45,246 nucleotides of DNA from Halomonas sp. SpR1 (lineage in GTDB: Bacteria; Pseudomonadota; Gammaproteobacteria; Pseudomonadales; Halomonadaceae), in assembly GCF_031010175.1 (NCBI RefSeq), contig NZ_JAUAMB010000040.1:1-45246 (forward strand). Direction: 5' to 3'. The number at the start of each line of letters is the position of its first letter. Position 1 is the first letter of the stretch. Made by a program: the position numbers and the translations under genes. Shown piece by piece: positions 32,681 to 40,374 of the stretch. The notes under the pieces are model-generated. The model made no database searches. It was not told the DNA's origin and worked only from the letters and a program-made list of their open reading frames with translations.

Positions 32681-33265
32681 TTAATCAAAATAATCACCCT
32701 GACGTATTTCGTTGGCGATAAGCTTGGCGGCCTGCTCCCAGCTGTTACTTAATGCGCGTACCAGAGCGGGGTAGCCATCCTCTGCAAGGGGCGTTTCCGT
32801 GTAGAAATTTTCCATCGCTAGCAGTTCACCGGCAGCGTTAAGCAATTGCCATTGGCCGCTAGCCGCTGCGACACCGTCAAAGCGACCTTGGAATTGATCA
32901 ACGCTCAGGCGCAGGGTCAAGGCGTTGGGCTGTTCGCCTTCCACACGCATAACCCTAAGCGTTGGCAGCGCTTGCGCTAGATTGGCGCGTAGTTTGCGTT
33001 CTAACTGCCTGCCTAACCCTTCTGCCCACTGATGTTCCCGAGCGGCGTTCAACGTAATGTCGTCTAGCTGCATCACAATGCCGTCGACATCCAGGTAGTG
33101 GGCAAGCCGAGGGGAGTTCACTATAAGCGTGCCCTCAGGCTGGCGAGGTGTGTTAGCCAGCGGGTCGCTCGGCAGCATATAGCGAGCAGGGGGCGTGACG
33201 CTGCTGGCGCAGGCAGATAGCAACAAGCAGATCAGCAGCAGTGAACATCTCATCCATGTGAGCAT
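32681..33265 (-). CDS. pqiC: Outer-membrane lipoprotein PqiC
   Basis: Lipoprotein subunit of the PqiABC intermembrane lipid transport system (ABC-type transport auxiliary lipoprotein family). It has 194 residues from the ATG at 33263-33265, which has AAGGAG seven bases upstream; the open frame runs upstream into pqiB but that part is not coding. The signal ends in a lipobox with C19 (LLLSAC). The body contains VDGIVMQLDDITLNA and the LTLRLSVDQFQGRFDG pattern of this family. It follows pqiB by 10 bases. Confidence 0.88.
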   Translation of the reverse strand: MLTWMRCSLLLICLLLSACASSVTPPARYMLPSDPLANTPRQPEGTLIVNSPRLAHYLDVDGIVMQLDDITLNAAREHQWAEGLGRQLERKLRANLAQALPTLRVMRVEGEQPNALTLRLSVDQFQGRFDGVAAASGQWQLLNAAGELLAMENFYTETPLAEDGYPALVRALSNSWEQAAKLIANEIRQGDYFD

Positions 33266-33275
33266 GGTTAGCTCC

Positions 33276-34961
33276 TTAATCTCGTGGCGCGCGTGGAATG
33301 GGGTCTTGAGCATCCAAATTATCAAACAGCAGTGCTCTGGGGTTGTCGTTGAGCGTGCGAGTGAGTGGCTGTAGGTCACGCATCAAGCGATCCAACCGTT
33401 CAATGGCCGTTGTCAGCTCTTGATAAGCCGGCGATGACGGGGATAAGCCTTGAAGCGTGCTGCGTAGCTCATCCAGCGTCGCGTTAAGGTTTCCTCCAAC
33501 GGCCTGAGTTTCAGGGTCATTGAGCAACTGGTTCAGAGAGGTGCTCACTTCGCGAACTTCATTCAGCATTTGCTCGGAAGCCTGTAAATTACGATCTAAA
33601 CCGGTTAGCAGCGGCTCAATCTCAAGGGCGTTTAGCTTATCAAGTAAATTGGTCACTTGGGCCTGTATCTGGGCAAAGCCGCCAGGCACAGTGGGGAACA
33701 CTGAGCGATCCGAGAAGCGCTCGGCTACATACTCATCGGCCAGGTCGCGCTGAAAGTTTAAGTCGACAAACAGGGCGCCCGTTAGCAGATTGCCGTTCTT
33801 TAACGATGCGCGCAGCCCCAGACCGAACATGCGCTGGAAACGAGCCTCCCACTCTTCGAGATCAATATCGCTGTTTTCAATACCCAGGCGCTGAGGCTCA
33901 ATCCTAATAAGTACGGGGATGGCAAAGCGGGCCCGTGAGTCGGGCTGTGGTGCGGTAAAATTCCAGGGCACGGCAGCAACGGTGCCCAATCGCACACCGC
34001 GAAATTCTACCGGTGCTCCTTTTGAGAGTCCGCGCACGGTTTCGTCTACCAGCAGCACATACTCTAGATAGCGATTAAAGGTACCTTCTCGGGCGGCGTT
34101 TTCATCGGCATACAGGGTGAAGCGTGTATTGGCTTCAACCGGCTGTCCCATGGGCAGGTCTTCGGGTACGCCGAAGGTAACACCGCCGCCCAGTAGTGCC
34201 TCCATGGATTCAACGTTAACGCGCACACCGTCGGCGTCTAAGCGAAAGTCGATGCCGCTGGACGTCCAAAAACGCGTGCTGTCGGTGACTAAATTGGTAT
34301 ACGGCTCCTCAATAAACACCTGGTGCTGCATGGTGCGTGAGAGGGGCTCAAAACTATTCTCTTCTATACGCCCCACCGTATAGCCCTGGTAAGAGACCGG
34401 GTCACCTACCCGCAGTGAGTTACCCAGTTGGCTCGTCAAGCTAAGACGCAGCCCCGCTTGGCCGGCGGGCGCAACAGGGGGGATATCGCTAACGGGGAAT
34501 TCACGCCGTGATGCTTCCGCTGTGCCCGGCTCAAGCTGAATATAAGCACCAGAGAGCACCGTTCCCAATCCGCTGATGCCTTCACGGCCAATACGCGGTT
34601 TGACCACCCAAAAGCGGGTGTCTTCGCGGAGCATATCCTCAACTTCAGGCTGGATACGGGCGGTCAACACCGCGTGGGAAAGGTCGTCGGACAAGCGTAC
34701 CCCCTGCACGCGACCGACTTCTACGTTGCGGCTACGAATCAGTGTATTGCCCGCTTCGATACCCTCAGCATTCTCCATAGTCAGCGTCACCAGCGTGCCG
34801 CGACTGGCGTAGTTGTCATAAACCAGCCATAGACCAATGGCAATCGCGACGATGGGCACGACCCAAATGGGGGAGAGCCGGGTTTGGCGTGAGGTCTTGG
34901 CCTTATTAAGATCCTGGTCGTTTGTCGGATTGGTATTAGACGGTGTTGTTTCATTAGCCAT
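33276..34961 (-). CDS. pqiB: MCE-domain intermembrane transport protein PqiB
   Basis: Forms a periplasm-spanning tube for lipid movement between membranes. The 561-residue protein has a cytosolic tail, one membrane helix (about 30-48, IWVVPIVAIAIGLWLVYDNY), three MCE domains (about 53-145, 168-275 and 290-400) and a C-terminal helical needle (about 425-540). Each MCE domain has the expected turn pattern, for example GNTLIRSRNVEVGRV and GDPVSYQGYTVGRI. The ATG at 34959-34961 has AAGGAA upstream and overlaps the end of pqiA by eight bases, so translation is coupled. Confidence 0.93.
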   Translation of the reverse strand: MANETTPSNTNPTNDQDLNKAKTSRQTRLSPIWVVPIVAIAIGLWLVYDNYASRGTLVTLTMENAEGIEAGNTLIRSRNVEVGRVQGVRLSDDLSHAVLTARIQPEVEDMLREDTRFWVVKPRIGREGISGLGTVLSGAYIQLEPGTAEASRREFPVSDIPPVAPAGQAGLRLSLTSQLGNSLRVGDPVSYQGYTVGRIEENSFEPLSRTMQHQVFIEEPYTNLVTDSTRFWTSSGIDFRLDADGVRVNVESMEALLGGGVTFGVPEDLPMGQPVEANTRFTLYADENAAREGTFNRYLEYVLLVDETVRGLSKGAPVEFRGVRLGTVAAVPWNFTAPQPDSRARFAIPVLIRIEPQRLGIENSDIDLEEWEARFQRMFGLGLRASLKNGNLLTGALFVDLNFQRDLADEYVAERFSDRSVFPTVPGGFAQIQAQVTNLLDKLNALEIEPLLTGLDRNLQASEQMLNEVREVSTSLNQLLNDPETQAVGGNLNATLDELRSTLQGLSPSSPAYQELTTAIERLDRLMRDLQPLTRTLNDNPRALLFDNLDAQDPIPRAPRD

Positions 34962-36327
34962 CAACAGGTTCCTTGGTGGCCGCTTTACGGCGAAAAAGGG
35001 AGTGACGAGGTGGAAGCGGGGTGTCCCAAATTAAGCGCGGATCAAATGTCATCGCCGCCAGCATGGTTAATACAACCACCGAGCCAAAAGCGAGTGCCGC
35101 CGGGCCTGGGGTAATTGACATCAATGAGCCTGCGCGAATCAGTGCCACTAATATGGCCACCACAAAAACATCGACCATTGACCAACGTCCAATAAATTCC
35201 GTTAGGCGATACAGTCGCGTGCGGCTTTGGGCGTTTAATACGCTGCTACGTCGAACCACTAAGCATAGCCAGACTAACGCCACCAACTTGCCCACAGGAA
35301 CGATCACGCTGGCAATAAAAATAACCGCAGCAATTGGCCAGGAGCCCATCTGGATCAGTTGAACCACGCCACCAATAATAGTTGAAGGTGAGGAGCTGCC
35401 CAGGCTAGTGGTCGTCATAATGGGGTATACATTGGCAGGAATGTACATAACGGCCGATGCGGCGAGAAGTGCCCAGGTGCGCTGTAAACTATGCGGCAGT
35501 CGCTGATGAAGCTTTTCATTGCAGCGAACGCAGTGACCACGACCCTGGGGCGATAGCCGGTTGATTAGCCCGCAGGTTGGGCAGCCGGTCAGACCTTGAT
35601 CGCCAGCAGGAAGTCCTGTTTGCGTACCTTCTGGGGCCAGTGGTTCTCCCTCTAACGAGAACCACATCCAGTCGGCATCCAGGGACTGGGTTGTCATCAG
35701 TAGCAGTAGTGCAAAAGCACAAAACGCCCAGAAAGAGATGCCTATTGTAACATCGGCCAAGCCGGCGATTTTTATCAGGCTCACCAGTGCACCGATAATG
35801 AACACATCGGCCATCATCCACGGCGTTAAGTGCGCCAGTGAGCGTGCGATATCACGGCTAAAGGGCAGAGGACGATCGCGGAGTAACCCAAACTGAAGCC
35901 AAAGGACACCCAGTAGATAAACCGCGGGGAGTACCGCAATGGTCATAATGACGGCGATAGCAACCACCGGCTGATGAAAGCCAATCAGTGTGGTGGCGGT
36001 CTGCGTTAATTCAATACGGTTACTCACCCCGCTGACCGTGAAACTGATAAATGGGAACGACACCGCTACCATAAGCGCAACAAGTGAGGCAATGGCCAGA
36101 GCCATACTGCGCTGTGCTGGATAGCGATGGCGTTTAACCAAAACATGTGAACAGCGCGGGCAACTGGCTTTTTCACCTGAGTTTAACGGTGGCAGTGCCG
36201 ATACCCAGTCGCACTCATGACAGGCACGCAAACGCCGCCGCTGAGTCCTAGCCTCAGGTGGCAAGCGATCAACGAGGGGAGCGTTGACCGGTAGTGTACG
36301 GCGTTTAATCAATCGTTGTGGAAGCAA
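34954..36327 (-). CDS. pqiA: Paraquat-inducible membrane protein PqiA
   Basis: Inner-membrane partner of PqiB. The 457-residue protein has two PqiA repeats, each with a zinc-ribbon-like CxxC pair followed by membrane helices: CHECDW...CPRC near 36-60 and CPTC...CVRC near 242-263. About eight hydrophobic segments are visible. The frame opens at a TTG (36325-36327). No in-frame ATG lies before the first zinc ribbon, so this TTG or a nearby alternative codon must be used, and the exact start is uncertain. A hairpin lies about 55 bases upstream. Confidence 0.88.
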   Translation of the reverse strand: MLPQRLIKRRTLPVNAPLVDRLPPEARTQRRRLRACHECDWVSALPPLNSGEKASCPRCSHVLVKRHRYPAQRSMALAIASLVALMVAVSFPFISFTVSGVSNRIELTQTATTLIGFHQPVVAIAVIMTIAVLPAVYLLGVLWLQFGLLRDRPLPFSRDIARSLAHLTPWMMADVFIIGALVSLIKIAGLADVTIGISFWAFCAFALLLLMTTQSLDADWMWFSLEGEPLAPEGTQTGLPAGDQGLTGCPTCGLINRLSPQGRGHCVRCNEKLHQRLPHSLQRTWALLAASAVMYIPANVYPIMTTTSLGSSSPSTIIGGVVQLIQMGSWPIAAVIFIASVIVPVGKLVALVWLCLVVRRSSVLNAQSRTRLYRLTEFIGRWSMVDVFVVAILVALIRAGSLMSITPGPAALAFGSVVVLTMLAAMTFDPRLIWDTPLPPRHSLFRRKAATKEPVDG

Positions 36328-36675
36328 AAAACAAAACTCTCAGTGCGAACCCCTAGCAAAGCTACTAGGATGTGGCGGATTAGGCTGCTAAATGCGCATT
36401 TTAGCAAGCCTATGTCGCTGAAACAGTTTTAAAAAACGTAGCCTAGCCGCTTGACCAAAGCGTTAGTTTAGACAACGATGCTGCGGCGTAATGACGAGCA
36501 GTTAAATTCGATCATAATGGCCGCGTACTTTTCTGTCAGGTTGGTTCCTCATTAAAGTGTCGCAGTATAGAGGTCTGGATGGCTACTAATAGCACCTAAC
36601 TGCCGTCGCTATGAAGTGGTACGTAGGTACAAAATCTGCAAACTGTGACAATCATTATGTCATGAAGGAAATGGA
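36328..36675. other. Divergent gap between pqiA and yrbG
   Basis: 348 bases without a supported gene, expected to hold both promoters. TAGGCTGCTAAA (36381-36392) and TTTAGCAAGCCTA (36400-36412) form a 12-base stem with one bulge and a 7-base loop. CCTAG and CTAGG also pair around 36350-36370. TTGACC at 36451-36456 has only a poor -10. No SoxS-type or other known operator is convincing. Confidence 0.5.
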
Positions 36676-37653
36676 ATGTTGCTTCCCACATTAGCGGTTG
36701 TATTTGGCTTGATCCTACTGGTTTGGAGTGCCGAGAAGTTTATCGACGGCGCTGCGGCAACCTCGCGCTGGCTTGGCTTGTCGCCCCTGTTGATCGGGAT
36801 GTTGGTTATCGGGTTTGGTACCTCAGCGCCGGAAATGATGGTGTCGGTACTGGCGGCGATGGACGGCAATCCAGGCTTGGCGGTCGGCAATGCCTACGGT
36901 TCCAATATTGCCAATATCGGTCTGATACTCGGCTTGATCGCGCTTATCGCGCCCCTTTCGGTTCACTCTAGCGTTATCCGTAAAGAGATGCCGATATTGA
37001 TGCTGGTTATGCTAGCAACAGGCTTGATACTGCTCGATGGTTTCGTCGCGCGTTGGGAGGCCATTGGTCTTTTACTGGCATTGGTTGTTTTTATTGTTGC
37101 CAGTATTTTGCGTTCTCGTAATCAGCCCGAAGATTCAATCGTCGCAGAAGTGGCAGAAACCCTGGACAGCAAGCCGATGTCGCGGGGTAAAGCCATTATG
37201 TGGACGCTGGTGGGGCTGGTGCTGTTAATCGCCAGTTCGCGTCTGCTGGTATGGGGAGCCGTTGAAATTGCGCTGCGCTTCGGTGTGAGCGACTTGATTA
37301 TTGGTCTGACCGTGGTAGCCATTGGTACATCTCTGCCCGAACTTGCATCCTCTATCACCGCTTTGCGTCGCAAGGAACACGATATGGTGCTCGGGAATGT
37401 GGTCGGTTCTAACCTGTTTAACAGTTTGGCGGTCGTTGGGCTTGCGGGGGTGATTGCACCTATTGAAGCGGGGCGCGAAGTGCTGGTGCGCGACTGGAGT
37501 GTGATGACCGGCATGACGCTGCTAATGATCCTGTTTGCATTCTCCTGGCGGGGTCGCCCACGTCGTATAAATCGTTTGGAAGGGGGGATTCTGCTAGCGC
37601 TATTTATCGCGTACACCGGCTATATGGTCAGCGTTGTTATAATGTCGCGATAG
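36676..37653 (+). CDS. yrbG: YrbG-family calcium/sodium antiporter
   Basis: Inner-membrane cation:cation exchanger. The 325-residue protein has ten or eleven hydrophobic segments in two inverted halves. The alpha repeats are GFGTSAPEMMVS near 47-58 with GNAYGSNIANIGL near 74-86, and AIGTSLPELASS near 216-227 with GNVVGSNLFNSL near 239-250, the signature of the calcium/cation antiporter superfamily. AAGGAA five bases before the ATG at 36676 decides the start over the ATG at 36671, which is in another frame. Ion specificity is inferred from the family. Confidence 0.92.
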   Translation: MLLPTLAVVFGLILLVWSAEKFIDGAAATSRWLGLSPLLIGMLVIGFGTSAPEMMVSVLAAMDGNPGLAVGNAYGSNIANIGLILGLIALIAPLSVHSSVIRKEMPILMLVMLATGLILLDGFVARWEAIGLLLALVVFIVASILRSRNQPEDSIVAEVAETLDSKPMSRGKAIMWTLVGLVLLIASSRLLVWGAVEIALRFGVSDLIIGLTVVAIGTSLPELASSITALRRKEHDMVLGNVVGSNLFNSLAVVGLAGVIAPIEAGREVLVRDWSVMTGMTLLMILFAFSWRGRPRRINRLEGGILLALFIAYTGYMVSVVIMSR

Positions 37654-37675
37654 CCTTATTTCGCTACTGCGCCTC

Positions 37676-37705
37676 ACTAGGGTGATTGGTACTAGGGTAA
37701 TTGGT
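37676..37705. repeat. Tandem 15-base direct repeat
   Basis: ACTAGGGTGATTGGT (37676-37690) is followed directly by ACTAGGGTAATTGGT (37691-37705), one mismatch. It lies just after yrbG and about 20 bases upstream of the cyd promoter, so it could be a regulator site. The function is unknown. Confidence 0.5.
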
Positions 37706-37722
37706 GCGTCAAAGGGACTCAT

Positions 37723-37761
37723 CTTGGACATCCGGCGGCTGTAATATAATGGCTGTCCAAG
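37723..37761 (+). promoter_or_regulatory. Probable cyd promoter flanked by an inverted repeat
   Basis: TTGGAC (37724-37729) and TATAAT (37745-37750) form a promoter with a short 15-base spacer. Perfect inverted copies CTTGGACA (37723-37730) and TGTCCAAG (37754-37761) embrace it, with centres 31 bases apart (about three helical turns). No FNR/ANR site (TTGAT-N4-ATCAA) is present. Confidence 0.5.
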
Positions 37762-37781
37762 AGGGGCGCTGCTAGTAATAG

Positions 37782-37904
37782 AAGCTTAGTTCCGCAAAGT
37801 AAACGCAAAGCAACGTTGTACAAAGCGGCCTAGCGTAAAGAGAAAAGAAATAAGCTTAGTGCTTATAACTAAAAGTGTCGTGCCATGAAGGCTCAACTAA
37901 GCTT
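37782..37904 (+). promoter_or_regulatory. cyd leader with three copies of AAGCTTAGT
   Basis: AAGCTTAGT occurs at 37782-37790 and 37852-37860, and inverted (ACTAAGCTT) at 37896-37904. The second and third copies can pair as a 9-base stem. A competing local stem, TAAGC (37851-37855) with GCTTA (37861-37865), uses some of the same bases. The leader from the predicted promoter to cydA is about 195 bases, unusually long. Confidence 0.4.
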
Positions 37905-37951
37905 GTGTTAACCCATCCATGGGATACCGATTCAGGTCTTAGGAGAGTGAA

Positions 37952-39367
37952 ATGGAACTTGATCCGCTGGTGTTGTCGCGATTGCAATTCGCATTCGTTG
38001 TATCGTTTCACGCTATCTTCCCCGTGTTTACTATTGGCCTTGCGTCTTACATAGCGCTGCTTCATGGCCTTTTTTTCAAGACGAAGAACCCTGCGTGGGA
38101 TCGCCTCTCGCTATTCTGGACAAAGGTGTTTGCCGTTGTCTTTGGCATGGGGGTGGTATCAGGCATTGTTATGTCATTCCAGTTCGGTACTAACTGGAGT
38201 AACTTTTCTCAGGCTTCATCGAATTTCCTTGGCCCCATGCTCAGCTATGAAGTCGTCACGGCGTTCTTTTTAGAGGCAGCCTTTTTGGGCGTGCTACTGT
38301 TTGGTCGCGGTAAGGTGCCCCAAGGGGTTCACTTGTTTGCTGCCATTATGGTGGCAGTGGGCACCTTTATCTCCGCCTTCTGGATTCTATCCGCTAACAG
38401 CTGGTTACATACCCCAGCGGGTGTAGAGCTAGTCGACTTCCGCTTCCACGTAACTTCGTGGAGCGAGGCGATCTTTAATCCCTCCTTTCCCTTCCGCTTT
38501 ATGCATATGGCCGTTGCCTCGTTTTTGACCGGTGGCTTTGTTGTGGCTGGGGTGAGCGCCTGGTTTCTGTTGCGCGACCGGGATCCGGAAGCGAATCGCC
38601 GCGCACTCTCCATGTGCCTTTGGTTGCTGCTGTTTTTGGCACCGACCCAGGCCGTTATCGGCGACTTCCATGGCATTAACACCTTAGAGCACCAGCCGAC
38701 GAAAGTGGCTGCCATGGAAGGGCACTGGGAGACCTCTGGCAATGTTCCGCTGCTGTTGTTTGCGATTCCTGACCAGGACGCCCAAACCAATCACTTTGAA
38801 CTGGGTATTCCGAACCTGGCCAGTATTATCTTGACCCACTCTATTGACGGGGAAGTGCCGGGTATAAGCGAGGCAGCGCCTGAAGAACAGCCGCCGGTGC
38901 TGATCGTTTTCTGGGGCTTCCGTGTCATGGTGGGGATTGGGCTGCTAATGATTGCGGTGGCGCTTACGGGTCTGGTATTGCGCCGTAATGGTCGCATCTA
39001 CGACAAGCGGCTATTTTTAAAAGGCCTGACGGCGATGATTCCCATGCCGTTTGTGGCTGTTTTGGCGGGCTGGATCGTCACCGAGTCAGGGCGCTCCCCG
39101 TGGTTGGTTTACGGCATGATGACCCATGCCGAGGGGTTGACGCCTTCTCTCACTGGCCCTATGGCGTTGTTTACGTTAATTGGCTATGTCTTGGTTTACG
39201 GCGTGGTGTTTTACGCGGGCATTTATTACCTCACCCGCGTGGTGCGTAACGGAATGCTGCCAGAAGAAGAGCGTGAAACCACTGACGAGAACTTCAAGCG
39301 GCCTATGCGGCCTATGTCGGCGGCGCATACACCTTTTGACGATGACGTTGACCCGGTGAGGAGCTAG
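37952..39367 (+). CDS. cydA: Cytochrome bd-type quinol oxidase subunit I (cyanide-insensitive type)
   Basis: Heme-bearing subunit of a terminal oxidase that reduces oxygen to water with quinol and does not pump protons. The 471-residue membrane protein shows the heme ligand H20 (VVSFHAIFP; E. coli H19), the E-rich helix YEVVTAFFLEAAFLG near 95-109 (heme d/b595 region), HMAV near 185 (second heme b595/b558 ligand region) and GWIVTESGRSPW near 370. The quinol-binding loop around QPTKVAAMEGHWE is short, as in the CioA group of Pseudomonas, and unlike the long loop of E. coli CydA. AGGAGAG precedes the ATG. Confidence 0.93.
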   Translation: MELDPLVLSRLQFAFVVSFHAIFPVFTIGLASYIALLHGLFFKTKNPAWDRLSLFWTKVFAVVFGMGVVSGIVMSFQFGTNWSNFSQASSNFLGPMLSYEVVTAFFLEAAFLGVLLFGRGKVPQGVHLFAAIMVAVGTFISAFWILSANSWLHTPAGVELVDFRFHVTSWSEAIFNPSFPFRFMHMAVASFLTGGFVVAGVSAWFLLRDRDPEANRRALSMCLWLLLFLAPTQAVIGDFHGINTLEHQPTKVAAMEGHWETSGNVPLLLFAIPDQDAQTNHFELGIPNLASIILTHSIDGEVPGISEAAPEEQPPVLIVFWGFRVMVGIGLLMIAVALTGLVLRRNGRIYDKRLFLKGLTAMIPMPFVAVLAGWIVTESGRSPWLVYGMMTHAEGLTPSLTGPMALFTLIGYVLVYGVVFYAGIYYLTRVVRNGMLPEEERETTDENFKRPMRPMSAAHTPFDDDVDPVRS

Positions 39368-39369
39368 AC

Positions 39370-40371
39370 ATGGAAATGTTTGATCTAACGTTGATTTGGG
39401 CCTTCATCATTGGTTTCGGCATCATGATGTATGTGCTAATGGATGGTTTCGACTTGGGGCTTGGTATTCTTTATCCCTTTGCACCCGATGAAGACGCCCG
39501 GGATGTGATGATGAACTCGGTAGCGCCGATATGGGATGGCAACGAGACCTGGCTTGTATTGGGCGGCGCGGGCCTGTTGGGTGCTTTTCCGCTAGTCTAT
39601 TCGGTGTTCTTGCCTGCGCTTTACATCGGCGTTTTCTTAATGCTGGCAGGGTTGATCTTTCGCGGCGTGGCCTTTGAATTTCGTTTCAAGTCACGCCGCA
39701 ACAGACGCTGGTGGAACCGCGCCTTTTGTTGGGGGTCGGCGATCGCCGCTTTTGCTCAAGGGGCTGTAGTTGGGGCCTATATCCAGGGCTTTCCGGTTGA
39801 AAACTTTGCCTATGTGGGCGGCGCGTTTGACTGGCTAACGCCTTTCTCAGTACTTACGGGGCTTGGCTTAATGGCGGGTTACGCGCTGCTGGGGGCCACT
39901 TGGCTGATCTTGAAATCAGAGGGGCATGTGCAGGACTGGGCCTACAAAATCACCCCGTTGCTATTGGCGCTGGTACTGTTTGTTTTCGCCGTGATTAGTC
40001 TGTGGACGCCGTTTGTGAACCCGCTGGTATGGGAGCGTTGGTTTGGTAATATTCAACTGATTTGGATTTTCCCCTTCCTCGCCTTGGCCTGTGCCTTTGT
40101 GGTTTTTCGTTCGGTACAGAAGCGCCGTGAAGGCGTGCCTTTCCTTGCGACTATCGGCATTTATGTTTTTACCTACTTAGGTCTGATCGTCAGTAAGTGG
40201 CCGGTAATTGTGCCGCCGAACTATACGTTATGGGATGCAGCTTCTGCACCCGAATCACAGCTATTCTTGCTAGTGGGCGTTGCCTTCGTTATCCCGATTA
40301 TATTGACCTATACCGCCTGGACCTATTGGGTATTCCGCGGTAAGGTGCGGGTAGGTGAGGGATACCACTGA
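39370..40371 (+). CDS. cydB: Cytochrome bd-type quinol oxidase subunit II
   Basis: Partner subunit of CydA. The 333-residue protein has about eight or nine membrane helices and the family N-terminal signature MYVLMDGFDLGLGILYP near 20-36, followed by WDGNETWLVLGGAGLLGAFP near 56-75. The start is 3 bases after the cydA stop, and the GAGGAGCTAGAC before the ATG supplies a ribosome site. No small CydX/CydS-like frame lies between cydB and cydD (only 3 bases) or after cydC. Confidence 0.93.
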   Translation: MEMFDLTLIWAFIIGFGIMMYVLMDGFDLGLGILYPFAPDEDARDVMMNSVAPIWDGNETWLVLGGAGLLGAFPLVYSVFLPALYIGVFLMLAGLIFRGVAFEFRFKSRRNRRWWNRAFCWGSAIAAFAQGAVVGAYIQGFPVENFAYVGGAFDWLTPFSVLTGLGLMAGYALLGATWLILKSEGHVQDWAYKITPLLLALVLFVFAVISLWTPFVNPLVWERWFGNIQLIWIFPFLALACAFVVFRSVQKRREGVPFLATIGIYVFTYLGLIVSKWPVIVPPNYTLWDAASAPESQLFLLVGVAFVIPIILTYTAWTYWVFRGKVRVGEGYH

Positions 40372-40374
40372 TCC

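Noticed and set aside
37654..37951. FNR/ANR site controlling cydA
   Set aside because: No TTGAT-N4-ATCAA or close variant in the region.
40372..40374. CydX/CydS small subunit
   Set aside because: Only three bases separate cydB from cydD and no suitable small frame follows cydC.
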